From: an uncultured Oceanospirillaceae bacterium
GTDB taxonomy: Bacteria; Pseudomonadota; Gammaproteobacteria; Pseudomonadales; Oceanobacteraceae
Direction: 5' to 3'
Assembly: GCA_937974825.1 (NCBI GenBank)
Contig: CALJVD010000178.1
Span: forward strand, 1 to 19,077
DNA: 19,077 nt
Under the pieces are notes generated by a model. That model did no database searches. It was not told where the DNA came from and was given only the letters and a program-made list of their open reading frames with translations. The translations under genes and the position numbers were made by a program. Positions 1 to 7,145 of this stretch are shown piece after piece; positions within the stretch are counted from its first letter, which is position 1; each line of letters begins with the position of its first letter.

Positions 1-56
1 GCTTGGAGCTTGGAGCTTGGAGCTTGGAGCTTGGAGCTTGGAGCTTGGAGCTTGGT
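1..56. repeat. Heptanucleotide tandem repeat (GCTTGGA)n
   Basis: The window opens inside a perfect head-to-tail array of the 7-mer GCTTGGA: seven exact copies at 1-49 and an eighth at 50-56 that differs only in its last base (GCTTGGT). The array probably extends beyond the left edge, so its true copy number is unknown. It is non-coding as far as can be seen and lies about 120 bp upstream of the leuB start. There are no spacers, so it is a simple microsatellite-like array and not a CRISPR. Confidence 0.97.
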
Positions 57-73
57 TCCAGCGTCTAATGTAG

Positions 74-110
74 GGGTGGTTTGTAACCGCCCGTGGCGCT
101 GTTAAGCGCC
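74..110 (+). other. Two adjacent small hairpins in the leuB leader
   Basis: The first hairpin pairs 74-81 with 85-92 (8 bp including one G-U pair, 3-nt loop). The second pairs GGCGCT at 95-100 with AGCGCC at 105-110 (4-nt loop). The sequence after it (111-124) is AT-rich but has no clean T-run. The pair could be a weak terminator for an upstream gene or part of the leuB leader RNA; the sequence does not decide between these. Confidence 0.35.
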
Positions 111-175
111 TGTTAAATTAATTTAAATGCACTCAGCTTTATTAGTAGAAGTTGAGCGCACAGCGGACATTAAAG

Positions 176-1261
176 ATGACAAAAAAAGTATTAGTGTTAC
201 CCGGTGATGGCATCGGCCCTGAAATCACTGCAGAAGCAGTAAAAGTATTAGAAGCGGTTAGCAAAAAATTCAATTTAGGTATTGAAACCGATGAAGCTAC
301 CCTTGGTGGTAGTGCGTACGATAAATACGGACACCCATACCCAGAAGAAACCCGTGTTAAAGCTGAAGTAGCCGATGCTATTTTATTAGGTGCTGTGGGT
401 GGTCCAAAGTGGGACGGAAAAACAGAGCGTCACTTACGTCCAGAGCAAGGCTTATTAGATATCCGTGCTGGCTTAGAGCTATTTGGCAACTTACGTCCTG
501 CTATCTTATTCCCACAATTAGCCGCGTCTTCCTCTTTAAAAGCAGAAGTAGTGTCAGGTTTAGATATTCTGATTGTGCGCGAACTAACCGGTGGTATCTA
601 TTTTGGACAACCGCGTGGTATTCGCACACTAGAAAACGGTGAGCGTGAAGGGTTTAACACTTATAAATACAGCGAAAGTGAAATCCGTCGTATTGCTAAA
701 GTTGCCTTTGAAGCAGCGATGGTGCGCGGTAAAAAACTGTGCTCAGTCGACAAGGCTAACGTTCTTGAAGCTACGGTTTTATGGCGTGAAATTGTTGAAG
801 AAGTAGCGAAAGACTACCCGGAAGTGGAAGTGTCGCACATGTATGTCGATAATGCGGCAATGCAGTTAGTGCGTGCGCCTAAGCAATTTGATGTGATGGT
901 GACGGGTAACTTATTTGGTGACATTCTTTCAGATGCCGCCGCTATGTTAACTGGCTCAATTGGTATGCTACCTTCGGCATCTTTAGATGTGAATAATAAG
1001 GGTATGTACGAACCAGTACACGGCAGTGCGCCAGATATCGCTGGCCAGAACTTAGCTAACCCCTTAGCAACCATTCTTTCAGCTGCTATGATGTTACGCT
1101 ATTCACTAGGTGCTCCTGAAGCGGCTGATGCTATCGAACAGGCTGTCAGCAACGTACTGGATAAAGGTTTACGTACCGGCGATATTTTCAGTGAAGGTAT
1201 GACACGTGTTGGTACAAAAGAAATGGGCGACGCCGTAGTGGCCGCTCTAGATGAGGTTTAA
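176..1261 (+). CDS. leuB: 3-isopropylmalate dehydrogenase
   Basis: LeuB oxidises and decarboxylates (2R,3S)-3-isopropylmalate to 2-oxoisocaproate using NAD+, the third step of leucine synthesis in the cytoplasm. The 361-residue protein has the family's usual length. It opens with the GDGIGPE motif (residues 10-16), carries the metal-binding signature GNLFGDILSD at about 244-253 (Asp249 and Asp253 are the expected ligands), and the NAD-site motif HGSAPDIAG near 280-290. I chose ATG 176 because LeuB proteins normally begin a few residues before the GDGIGPE strand. An in-frame TTG at 152 would add eight residues with no family support. The ribosome binding site before 176 is weak. The gene ends one base before the asd start, so the two are probably cotranscribed. 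leuC and leuD, if nearby, lie left of the window. Confidence 0.97.
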   Translation: MTKKVLVLPGDGIGPEITAEAVKVLEAVSKKFNLGIETDEATLGGSAYDKYGHPYPEETRVKAEVADAILLGAVGGPKWDGKTERHLRPEQGLLDIRAGLELFGNLRPAILFPQLAASSSLKAEVVSGLDILIVRELTGGIYFGQPRGIRTLENGEREGFNTYKYSESEIRRIAKVAFEAAMVRGKKLCSVDKANVLEATVLWREIVEEVAKDYPEVEVSHMYVDNAAMQLVRAPKQFDVMVTGNLFGDILSDAAAMLTGSIGMLPSASLDVNNKGMYEPVHGSAPDIAGQNLANPLATILSAAMMLRYSLGAPEAADAIEQAVSNVLDKGLRTGDIFSEGMTRVGTKEMGDAVVAALDEV

Positions 1262-1262
1262 T

Positions 1263-2384
1263 ATGTCATTACAAAAAGTTGGTTTAATTGGCTGGAGAGG
1301 CATGGTTGGTTCTGTGCTGATGCAGCGTATGCAGGAAGAAAAAGATTTTGATTTAATTCAACCTGTATTTTTTACCACTTCTCAAAAGGGCCAACCGGCG
1401 CCTAACTTTGCAGGTAAAGACTGTGGTGTTTTAGAAGATGCGTTTGATATTGAAGCACTGAAAAAGTTAGACGTTATTATTACTTGTCAAGGTGGTGATT
1501 ACACTAAAGAAGTGCACCCTAAGCTGGTGGAAGCAGGTTGGGCTGGCTACTGGATTGATGCTGCCTCTGCATTACGCATGAGCCAAGATTCGGTTGTAGT
1601 GTTAGACCCAGTCAACAAAGACGTCATTGAAAGTAGCCTGAACAAAGGGGTTAAAACCTTTGTGGGTGGTAACTGTACCGTTAGCTTAATGTTAATGGCG
1701 ATTGGCGGTTTATTTGAGAAAGACTTAGTAGAGTGGGTTGCCCCACAGACTTATCAAGCGGCATCGGGTGCTGGTGCTAAGAACATGCGTGAGCTTATTG
1801 AACAAATGGGCGGCATTCATGCTGATGTTAAAGATCTATTAGACGATCCTGCGTCTGCTATCTTAGAAATCGATAAAAAAGTAGCCGACTATATTAGCGG
1901 AAATAGCATTCCTACCGAAAACTTCGGCGTGCCTTTAGCGGGCAGTGTTATTCCTTATATCGATTCTCAGCTTGAAAGTGGACAAAGTCGTGAAGAGTGG
2001 AAAGCGCAAGCAGAAGCTAACAAGATTCTAGGTCGTTCAGACAACCCAGTGCCTATCGATGGTATCTGTGTGCGTGTTGGCGCTATGCGTTGTCACAGTC
2101 AGGCTTTAACAATTAAGTTAAAGAAAGACTTGCCTCTAGCAGAAATCGAGCAAATTATTGCTTCTCATAATGATTGGGTGCAAGTTGTGCCTGATGAGCG
2201 TGAAGCCAGTATGAAAGATCTAACCCCAACTAAAGTAACAGGCACATTAAATATTCCTGTTGGCCGTATTCGTAAGTTGACGATGGGCCCTGAGTATATT
2301 TCAGCCTTTACTGTGGGTGACCAACTATTGTGGGGTGCGGCTGAGCCATTACGCCGTATGCTAAGAATTTTGTTGGATCGTTAG
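1263..2384 (+). CDS. asd: Aspartate-semialdehyde dehydrogenase
   Basis: Asd reduces L-aspartyl-4-phosphate to aspartate 4-semialdehyde with NADPH, the branch point to lysine/diaminopimelate, threonine and methionine. The 373-residue protein starts with the dinucleotide-binding sequence GLIGWRGMVGS, has the active-site cysteine in GGNCTVS (Cys138) and the active-site histidine in MRCHSQAL (His278), typical of the Gram-negative Asd class. ATG 1263 is preferred over the in-frame ATG at 1251 because a GAGG box at 1253-1256 stands 6 nt before it and the family begins just ahead of VGLIGWRG. That box overlaps the end of leuB, pointing to translational coupling. A hairpin terminator follows the stop, closing a leuB-asd unit. 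No second asd paralog follows, unlike some pseudomonads. Confidence 0.97.
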   Translation: MSLQKVGLIGWRGMVGSVLMQRMQEEKDFDLIQPVFFTTSQKGQPAPNFAGKDCGVLEDAFDIEALKKLDVIITCQGGDYTKEVHPKLVEAGWAGYWIDAASALRMSQDSVVVLDPVNKDVIESSLNKGVKTFVGGNCTVSLMLMAIGGLFEKDLVEWVAPQTYQAASGAGAKNMRELIEQMGGIHADVKDLLDDPASAILEIDKKVADYISGNSIPTENFGVPLAGSVIPYIDSQLESGQSREEWKAQAEANKILGRSDNPVPIDGICVRVGAMRCHSQALTIKLKKDLPLAEIEQIIASHNDWVQVVPDEREASMKDLTPTKVTGTLNIPVGRIRKLTMGPEYISAFTVGDQLLWGAAEPLRRMLRILLDR

Positions 2385-2398
2385 AAAATAGAGGACAA

Positions 2399-2440
2399 AA
2401 CGGGGCAAATTGCCCCGTTGCTCATTTATTTTCTATTGTT
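2399..2440 (+). terminator. Rho-independent terminator after asd
   Basis: A perfect 9-bp GC-rich stem pairs 2399-2407 (AACGGGGCA) with 2411-2419 (TGCCCCGTT) around a 3-nt loop, followed by a T-rich stretch (ATTTATTTTCTATTGTTT, about 2424-2441). It starts 15 bases after the asd stop and separates leuB-asd from fimV. The T-tract is interrupted rather than a pure run, so termination may be partial. Confidence 0.8.
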
Positions 2441-2454
2441 TATGTTCTAAGCTA

Positions 2455-2553
2455 TTCTTTCAAATAAGGTTTTGTGATAAATCTAGACGCTCTTTATTGC
2501 GTGCTAACATATTTTCGTTAATACTAAGTAACAAAATATCTAGATTGAAAGAG
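2455..2553. repeat. Long imperfect inverted repeat before fimV
   Basis: TTCTTTCAA (2455-2463) pairs with TTGAAAGAG (2545-2553; one G-T pair), and inside it TTTTGT (2470-2475) pairs with ACAAAA (2531-2536). A competing 8-bp pair, AATCTAGA (2480-2487) with TCTAGATT (2539-2546), uses part of the right arm of the outer stem. The element lies between the asd terminator and the fimV ribosome binding site. It could be leader RNA structure, an operator region or a small non-autonomous element; I cannot tell which. Confidence 0.5.
2497..2524 (+). promoter_or_regulatory. Possible sigma70-type promoter for fimV
   Basis: TTGCGT at 2497-2502 and TAATAC at 2519-2524 are 16 bp apart and lie about 110 bp upstream of the fimV start, downstream of the asd terminator. 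A promoter is needed here if the terminator works, but the region is AT-rich and other matches are possible. Both boxes fall in the loop of the inverted repeat spanning 2455-2553. Confidence 0.35.
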
Positions 2554-2568
2554 GTTGGAGTAAGTCCG

Positions 2569-2605
2569 GCCCAATAAATAAAAACGTAAAATAAATTGAT
2601 TGGGC
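2569..2605 (+). other. Inverted repeat in fimV 5' untranslated region
   Basis: A perfect 7-bp inverted repeat, GCCCAAT (2569-2575) and ATTGGGC (2599-2605), encloses a 23-nt A-rich loop. It ends about 20 nt before the fimV ribosome binding site (AAGGAAG, 2625-2631), which it leaves free. In RNA it would form a stem-loop in the leader. Its role is unknown. Confidence 0.4.
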
Positions 2606-2636
2606 GACACCTCGCCATAACAACAAGGAAGCATTA

Positions 2637-5600
2637 ATGAAGCGCCTTCTAACAAATGCCGTCATCTTTGCTAGTGGTTTGATGGCCTCGTCTCAGTTAT
2701 TGGCACTGGGGTTAGGTGAATTAAAACTTGAGTCTGCACTCAGTCAGCCATTAAAAGCAGAAATTGAGTTGGTAGATACTAAAGGGCTAACTAAGTGGGA
2801 GATCAAACCAACTCTCGCTAGTCAGGAAGACTTTGAGCGTGCAGGTGTCGACCGTGTCTACTTCTTAACTAAAATAGATTTCAAGGTAGAAGGTGATCGC
2901 ATTGTCCTGACTACTCGTGAAGCTATTAATGAGCCGTTCTTAAACTTTTTAGTGGAAGTAAACTGGCCAGCAGGAAGAGTACTACGCGAATATACGGTAT
3001 TACTTGATCCACCCACTTACTCTGAAGAAAACTTTAAGCCTCTAGTGGTTGCACCAGAGGTAAAAGAGACCGAGCTAGTCGTTGCTACGCCAGAACAACC
3101 TGTCTTAGTTGACCGCTGGAGCGAACCCGCTGAAGCAGGTACTTATAAAGTACAGAAAAATGACACACTTTGGGCAGTAGCATTAGAAACACGCCCATCT
3201 AGTGATGTTTCTCCGCAGCAAATGATGCTAGCAATTCAGCAAGAAAACCCAGAAGCCTTTATTAATGGCAACATCAACCGCTTAAAAAGCCATCACGTTT
3301 TACGTATTCCCGATGAGCAACAAATTCGCTCAATTGGTATGACTGAGGCAATTGCTGAAGTTAATCGTCAAAACAAAGCTCTTACCACAGCGACTGCACA
3401 GTACGATGCAACCGGTCGTGCCGGTACTATGGGTGGCGAACAAACAAGCAAGTCTGGTGGTGAGGTTCGTCTAATTGCCGCACAAACAGAGGGAGCAGAT
3501 ACAGCAGCAGCGGCAGGTGATGTCGAGCAGGGCGGTACTGCTTCTATTGCAGCGTTAGAAAACGAGCTAGCCATTGCTCAAGAAAATGCAGATAAAAGCC
3601 AACGCGAAAACGAAGAGTTAAATGAGCGTTTAGCTTCTCTTGAAGAGCAAATTGAAACATTACAACGCTTAATCAGCCTTAAAGACGATCAGTTAGCAAG
3701 CATGCAAGCTGACGGTGTTATTGCAGGCGCAACAGAGACACACGCTGATGCTGCTGCCGAACAAACTGAAACTTCTGAATCTGCAGAACAAGATTATAAC
3801 TTTGCTGGTGCAGAGGTTGCTGGTGAAGACTTAACAACAGAGCTTGAAGAAACCGATGAAGCGACTGAAGCAGAAGGTCGTGACTTAATCGCAGAGCAGG
3901 CGAAAGCGACAGAAGAAGCTAGAATCCGTCGCGAACAAGAAGCACAAGCTAAGCTAGCGCAAGAACAAGACAAATCCATTCTTGATGAGCTACTTGCTAA
4001 CCCATTATTACCAGCAGCAGGTGCGGCACTATTACTTTTAATTGCCTTGTTAGTAGCTCGTGCACTGAAAAAGCCTAAGTCTGAAGCAGATGAAGAAGCT
4101 CTCGATGAAAATTCTGAAGCCATGCTAAACGACTTTGAGCTTAGCGAAGATTCATTAGACGATCTTGGCTTTGCATCTGATGACTTTGAAGAGCAAGCAG
4201 AAGAAGCCGAACAAGAAGTTGCATCTAAAGCGCCAAAGAATGAAGCGCAAACAGAAGATGTTATTACAGAATCTGATATTTATATTGCTTTCGGTAACTT
4301 TGACCGTGCTACCGAAATCTTAAAAGAAGCAATAGAAAAAGAACCTCATCGTGCCGACCTACACTTAAAATTACTCGAAGTGTATGCCGAAACAGATGAT
4401 GCTCAAGCCTTTGTTGAAACAGAGTCTGAGTTATTAGTGATAGGTGATGCTGAAGCATCAGCAGAAGCCGAAGCAATGCGTCAACGCTTAACTTCTCCCA
4501 TCGAACCTGTTGCACTAGATGAAACAGAAGACACTGATACAGCAGCCAGTGCGGGAACAGAAGAAATAGATATGGACTTCTCCAGCGACTTTGACGGCGG
4601 TCTAGACTTTGCAGATGCACTAGAAATGCCTGAAGAAACAGCTGCAGCTGACGACGTTCCTACACTAGACGCTACTGAAATAGAAGAAGTAAGTGAGTTT
4701 GAAACTAAACAATCAGACGATGATTCTGACAACTTAGATTTTAGTGTTGATTTCAGCTCTGAGTCTGACACGCCTGCAGCTACTCCTGAAAAAGAAGAGG
4801 TTGCTCCTAGCGTAGATGAAACAGCAGAATCTACTGATGAGTTAGAGACTCTGAACTTTGATCTTGGAAGCAACGATGCAGAAGTTCCAACGCTAGATGA
4901 GTCTGCTTTAGAGGAAGACTCGTTAGAGCAAGCCGCTGAGATTGAAACTTTTGAGTTTGAATCCACTCCGGCTGCAGCTAAAGACGACGCTGAAGGAGCT
5001 ACTTTAGACTTTGCTACGTTAGACGAGAGCGCAGAAGAAGATATCGAAACACTAGAGTTTGATGTATCAGACCTACAAGAAACTCAAGCGGATGAAACCA
5101 GCTCACTTGATAGCTTAGAAGATATTTTAGATAGCGACTCTTCAGGTGATAACGAATCGGATCTGGAACTGGATCTTGACACTCTACAGTTTGATTCAGA
5201 AGAAGAGCTTGAAGCGCCAACGCTTGAAGAAGCGCCTTCTGAACCAGTTGCTGAAGATGTACCAGTACTGGACTTAGAATCAGACAGTGAAGAGCTATCG
5301 TTAGATTCAGAACTCCCTGATTTTTCAGATGACGAGTTAGACTTTGATTTAGGTGGCTCTTCGTCTGCCGAAGAAGAGACACTTGAAACCTTAGAAGTTG
5401 AAAAACCTGTTGTAGAACCAGAAGCACCGCAAGCGCCAACTCAAAAAGCCGCTCCTGTTGCTTCGGGCGAAATCGACCTAGATCAACTGGCTGCTTCTGA
5501 AAACGAGTTTGATTTCTTAGCCGGTACCGATGAGTGTGCGACTAAGCTTGATCTGGCTCGTGCGTATATCGATATGGAAGATAACGCAGGTGCTAAAGAG

Positions 5601-5678
5601 TTATTACAAGAAGTGATTGAAGAAGGAACTGATGTGCAAATATCAGAAGCTAGGGAGTTACTGGCTAACCTTGCTTAA
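2637..5678 (+). CDS. fimV: FimV/HubP-family polar scaffold protein
   Basis: FimV/HubP proteins are inner-membrane landmarks at the cell pole that recruit pilus, flagellar and chromosome-positioning factors. In order, this 1013-residue protein shows a signal peptide (likely cleaved after Ala23), the conserved FimV start (LGELKLESALSQPLKAEIEL), a LysM peptidoglycan-binding domain (about 170-220), a coiled coil (about 305-350), one membrane helix (about 457-476), and a very acidic cytoplasmic part. A TPR-like helical segment lies at about 543-600. The C-terminal FimV domain (about 967-1013; LDLARAYIDMEDNAGAKELL) closes it. The acidic part holds spaced motifs of the type E-T-L-x-F-D. The start has a good ribosome binding site (AAGGAAG). 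truA follows after 5 bases, as in Pseudomonas. Length and layout are normal for the family; individual partners cannot be read from sequence. Confidence 0.93.
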   Translation: MKRLLTNAVIFASGLMASSQLLALGLGELKLESALSQPLKAEIELVDTKGLTKWEIKPTLASQEDFERAGVDRVYFLTKIDFKVEGDRIVLTTREAINEPFLNFLVEVNWPAGRVLREYTVLLDPPTYSEENFKPLVVAPEVKETELVVATPEQPVLVDRWSEPAEAGTYKVQKNDTLWAVALETRPSSDVSPQQMMLAIQQENPEAFINGNINRLKSHHVLRIPDEQQIRSIGMTEAIAEVNRQNKALTTATAQYDATGRAGTMGGEQTSKSGGEVRLIAAQTEGADTAAAAGDVEQGGTASIAALENELAIAQENADKSQRENEELNERLASLEEQIETLQRLISLKDDQLASMQADGVIAGATETHADAAAEQTETSESAEQDYNFAGAEVAGEDLTTELEETDEATEAEGRDLIAEQAKATEEARIRREQEAQAKLAQEQDKSILDELLANPLLPAAGAALLLLIALLVARALKKPKSEADEEALDENSEAMLNDFELSEDSLDDLGFASDDFEEQAEEAEQEVASKAPKNEAQTEDVITESDIYIAFGNFDRATEILKEAIEKEPHRADLHLKLLEVYAETDDAQAFVETESELLVIGDAEASAEAEAMRQRLTSPIEPVALDETEDTDTAASAGTEEIDMDFSSDFDGGLDFADALEMPEETAAADDVPTLDATEIEEVSEFETKQSDDDSDNLDFSVDFSSESDTPAATPEKEEVAPSVDETAESTDELETLNFDLGSNDAEVPTLDESALEEDSLEQAAEIETFEFESTPAAAKDDAEGATLDFATLDESAEEDIETLEFDVSDLQETQADETSSLDSLEDILDSDSSGDNESDLELDLDTLQFDSEEELEAPTLEEAPSEPVAEDVPVLDLESDSEELSLDSELPDFSDDELDFDLGGSSSAEEETLETLEVEKPVVEPEAPQAPTQKAAPVASGEIDLDQLAASENEFDFLAGTDECATKLDLARAYIDMEDNAGAKELLQEVIEEGTDVQISEARELLANLA

Positions 5679-5683
5679 TCACT

Positions 5684-6508
5684 ATGACTGAAACAACTCG
5701 CTATGCTGCGGTCGTGGAATATAACGGTGCTTATTTTCACGGCTGGCAGCAGCAAAAACATCATTCAGAACCCTCAGTACAAGCCGCTCTCGAAGCGGCT
5801 CTTTCTATTGTAGCCAACCACCCTGTTAAAGTGTTTGCTGCCGGTCGTACAGATACCGGTGTGCATGCAACCCACCAAGTATTTCATTTTGATACAACCG
5901 CAAAGCGCTCTGATTATGGTTGGTTGATGGGCTGTAATACTAATCTTCCTACCGGTGTAGCGATTCAATGGGTGGGGGCTGTAGATAACGAATTTCATGC
6001 ACGTTTTAAAGCTCAAGCTCGTTGTTATCGATACCTTATTAATAATGCACCTGCTAAACAGGCGTTATTGCATGATCAGTTAACTTGGTGGCGCTATCCG
6101 CTTGATGTTTCGCGTATGCAAGCAGCAGCAGAAGTGCTGCTAGGTGAGCATGATTTCACTTCGTTTCGTGCAAAAGACTGCCAAGCGAAAACCCCAGTTA
6201 AAACAATCCATAGGATTTTAGTTAAGCGCTTCGGCAATATCATTATGGTAGAAGTTGAAGGCAGTGGTTTTTTGTATCATATGGTTCGTAACATCGTTGG
6301 TACATTGTTACCTATTGGTGAAGGGCATATGCCAGTCGGCTGGATGAAAGAGGTTTTAGAAGCCAAAGAAAGAAGCCAAGCAGGTATTACGGCGCCGGCA
6401 ACCGGTTTATATTTCGTTGGCGTTTATTATCCGCAAGAATATGCGGCTATTCCTAGTCAGCCTTATGGCCCTTCCTTACTTGAGCCCGCGCTATCGTTAG
6501 ATTTATAA
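5684..6508 (+). CDS. truA: tRNA pseudouridine(38-40) synthase
   Basis: TruA converts uridines 38, 39 and 40 in the anticodon arm of many tRNAs to pseudouridine. The 274-residue protein carries the catalytic motif GRTDTGVHA with the nucleophilic Asp at residue 57, followed by FHARFKAQARCYRY and the C-terminal GSGFLYHMVRN motif of the family. The ATG lies 5 nt after the fimV stop with no evident Shine-Dalgarno sequence, so translation probably relies on ribosomes finishing fimV. The fimV-truA-trpF order is the classic pseudomonad arrangement. No oddities seen. Confidence 0.97.
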   Translation: MTETTRYAAVVEYNGAYFHGWQQQKHHSEPSVQAALEAALSIVANHPVKVFAAGRTDTGVHATHQVFHFDTTAKRSDYGWLMGCNTNLPTGVAIQWVGAVDNEFHARFKAQARCYRYLINNAPAKQALLHDQLTWWRYPLDVSRMQAAAEVLLGEHDFTSFRAKDCQAKTPVKTIHRILVKRFGNIIMVEVEGSGFLYHMVRNIVGTLLPIGEGHMPVGWMKEVLEAKERSQAGITAPATGLYFVGVYYPQEYAAIPSQPYGPSLLEPALSLDL

Positions 6509-6521
6509 GTTGGTAACACTC

Positions 6522-7145
6522 ATGCGAACAAGAGTTAAAATATGTGGCATCACTCGTCCAGAAGATGCGCTGACTGCCGTTAAGGCAGGTGCCGATGCCA
6601 TTGGTTTAGTGTTTTACGGTCCTAGCCCCCGCTGCGTTAGTCTTGAGCAGGCGCAAGCAATAGCTCAGGTTATCCCTCCTTTCGTGACTATTACGGCGCT
6701 TTTTGTCGATCCGACCGCAGAAGAAGTGCAAAAGATTTTAGATAGCGTTAGAATTGATCTTATTCAATTCCACGGTGATGAGAACGAGCACTTCTGTGAA
6801 CAATTCAACACGCCATATATTAAAGCCATTCGTGTCCGGAATACGCAGGATGTGGTGGCGAACAGCCTGCGCTTCCCAAGCGCCTTGGCCTTTCTTCTAG
6901 ATAGCTTCAAACCCGGAGTTCCCGGCGGTACAGGTGAAACCTTTGATTGGTCACTTATACCCCAAGAATCCCAAAAACCCATTATCCTTGCTGGCGGTTT
7001 AACCGCAGAAAACATTGCGACGGCTATACAACAGGTTTCTCCTTTTGCCGTTGATGTTAGTGGTGGTGTAGAAGCCACTAAAGGCATAAAAGACGCCAGT
7101 AAAATACAAGAATTTATGAACGAGGTTTATCGTGTCAAAGGTTGA
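6522..7145 (+). CDS. trpF: Phosphoribosylanthranilate isomerase
   Basis: TrpF performs the Amadori rearrangement of N-(5-phosphoribosyl)anthranilate to CdRP in tryptophan synthesis. It is a single-domain TIM barrel of 207 residues, not fused to TrpC as in E. coli. The general-base cysteine sits in VKICGIT (Cys8), the general-acid aspartate in FLLDS, and phosphate-binding loops are visible as LAGGL and DVSGGVE near the end. I chose ATG 6522 over the in-frame TTG at 6510 because TrpF proteins begin a few residues before KICGIT. The ribosome binding site is weak. The 3' end overlaps the start of trpB by 14 bases. Confidence 0.97.
   Translation: MRTRVKICGITRPEDALTAVKAGADAIGLVFYGPSPRCVSLEQAQAIAQVIPPFVTITALFVDPTAEEVQKILDSVRIDLIQFHGDENEHFCEQFNTPYIKAIRVRNTQDVVANSLRFPSALAFLLDSFKPGVPGGTGETFDWSLIPQESQKPIILAGGLTAENIATAIQQVSPFAVDVSGGVEATKGIKDASKIQEFMNEVYRVKG

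Noticed and set aside
1..56. Possible CRISPR array at the left edge
   Set aside because: The 7-bp units are contiguous with no spacers; this is a simple tandem repeat.
152..175. TTG start extending LeuB by eight residues
   Set aside because: LeuB homologs begin close to the GDGIGPE strand, as with ATG 176; the extra residues have no family match.
4481..4966. 161-codon antisense reading frame inside fimV
   Set aside because: It is a serine-rich mirror of the acidic GAA/GAT/TCA codons of fimV, with no domain features or ribosome binding site. The other antisense frames in fimV have the same origin.
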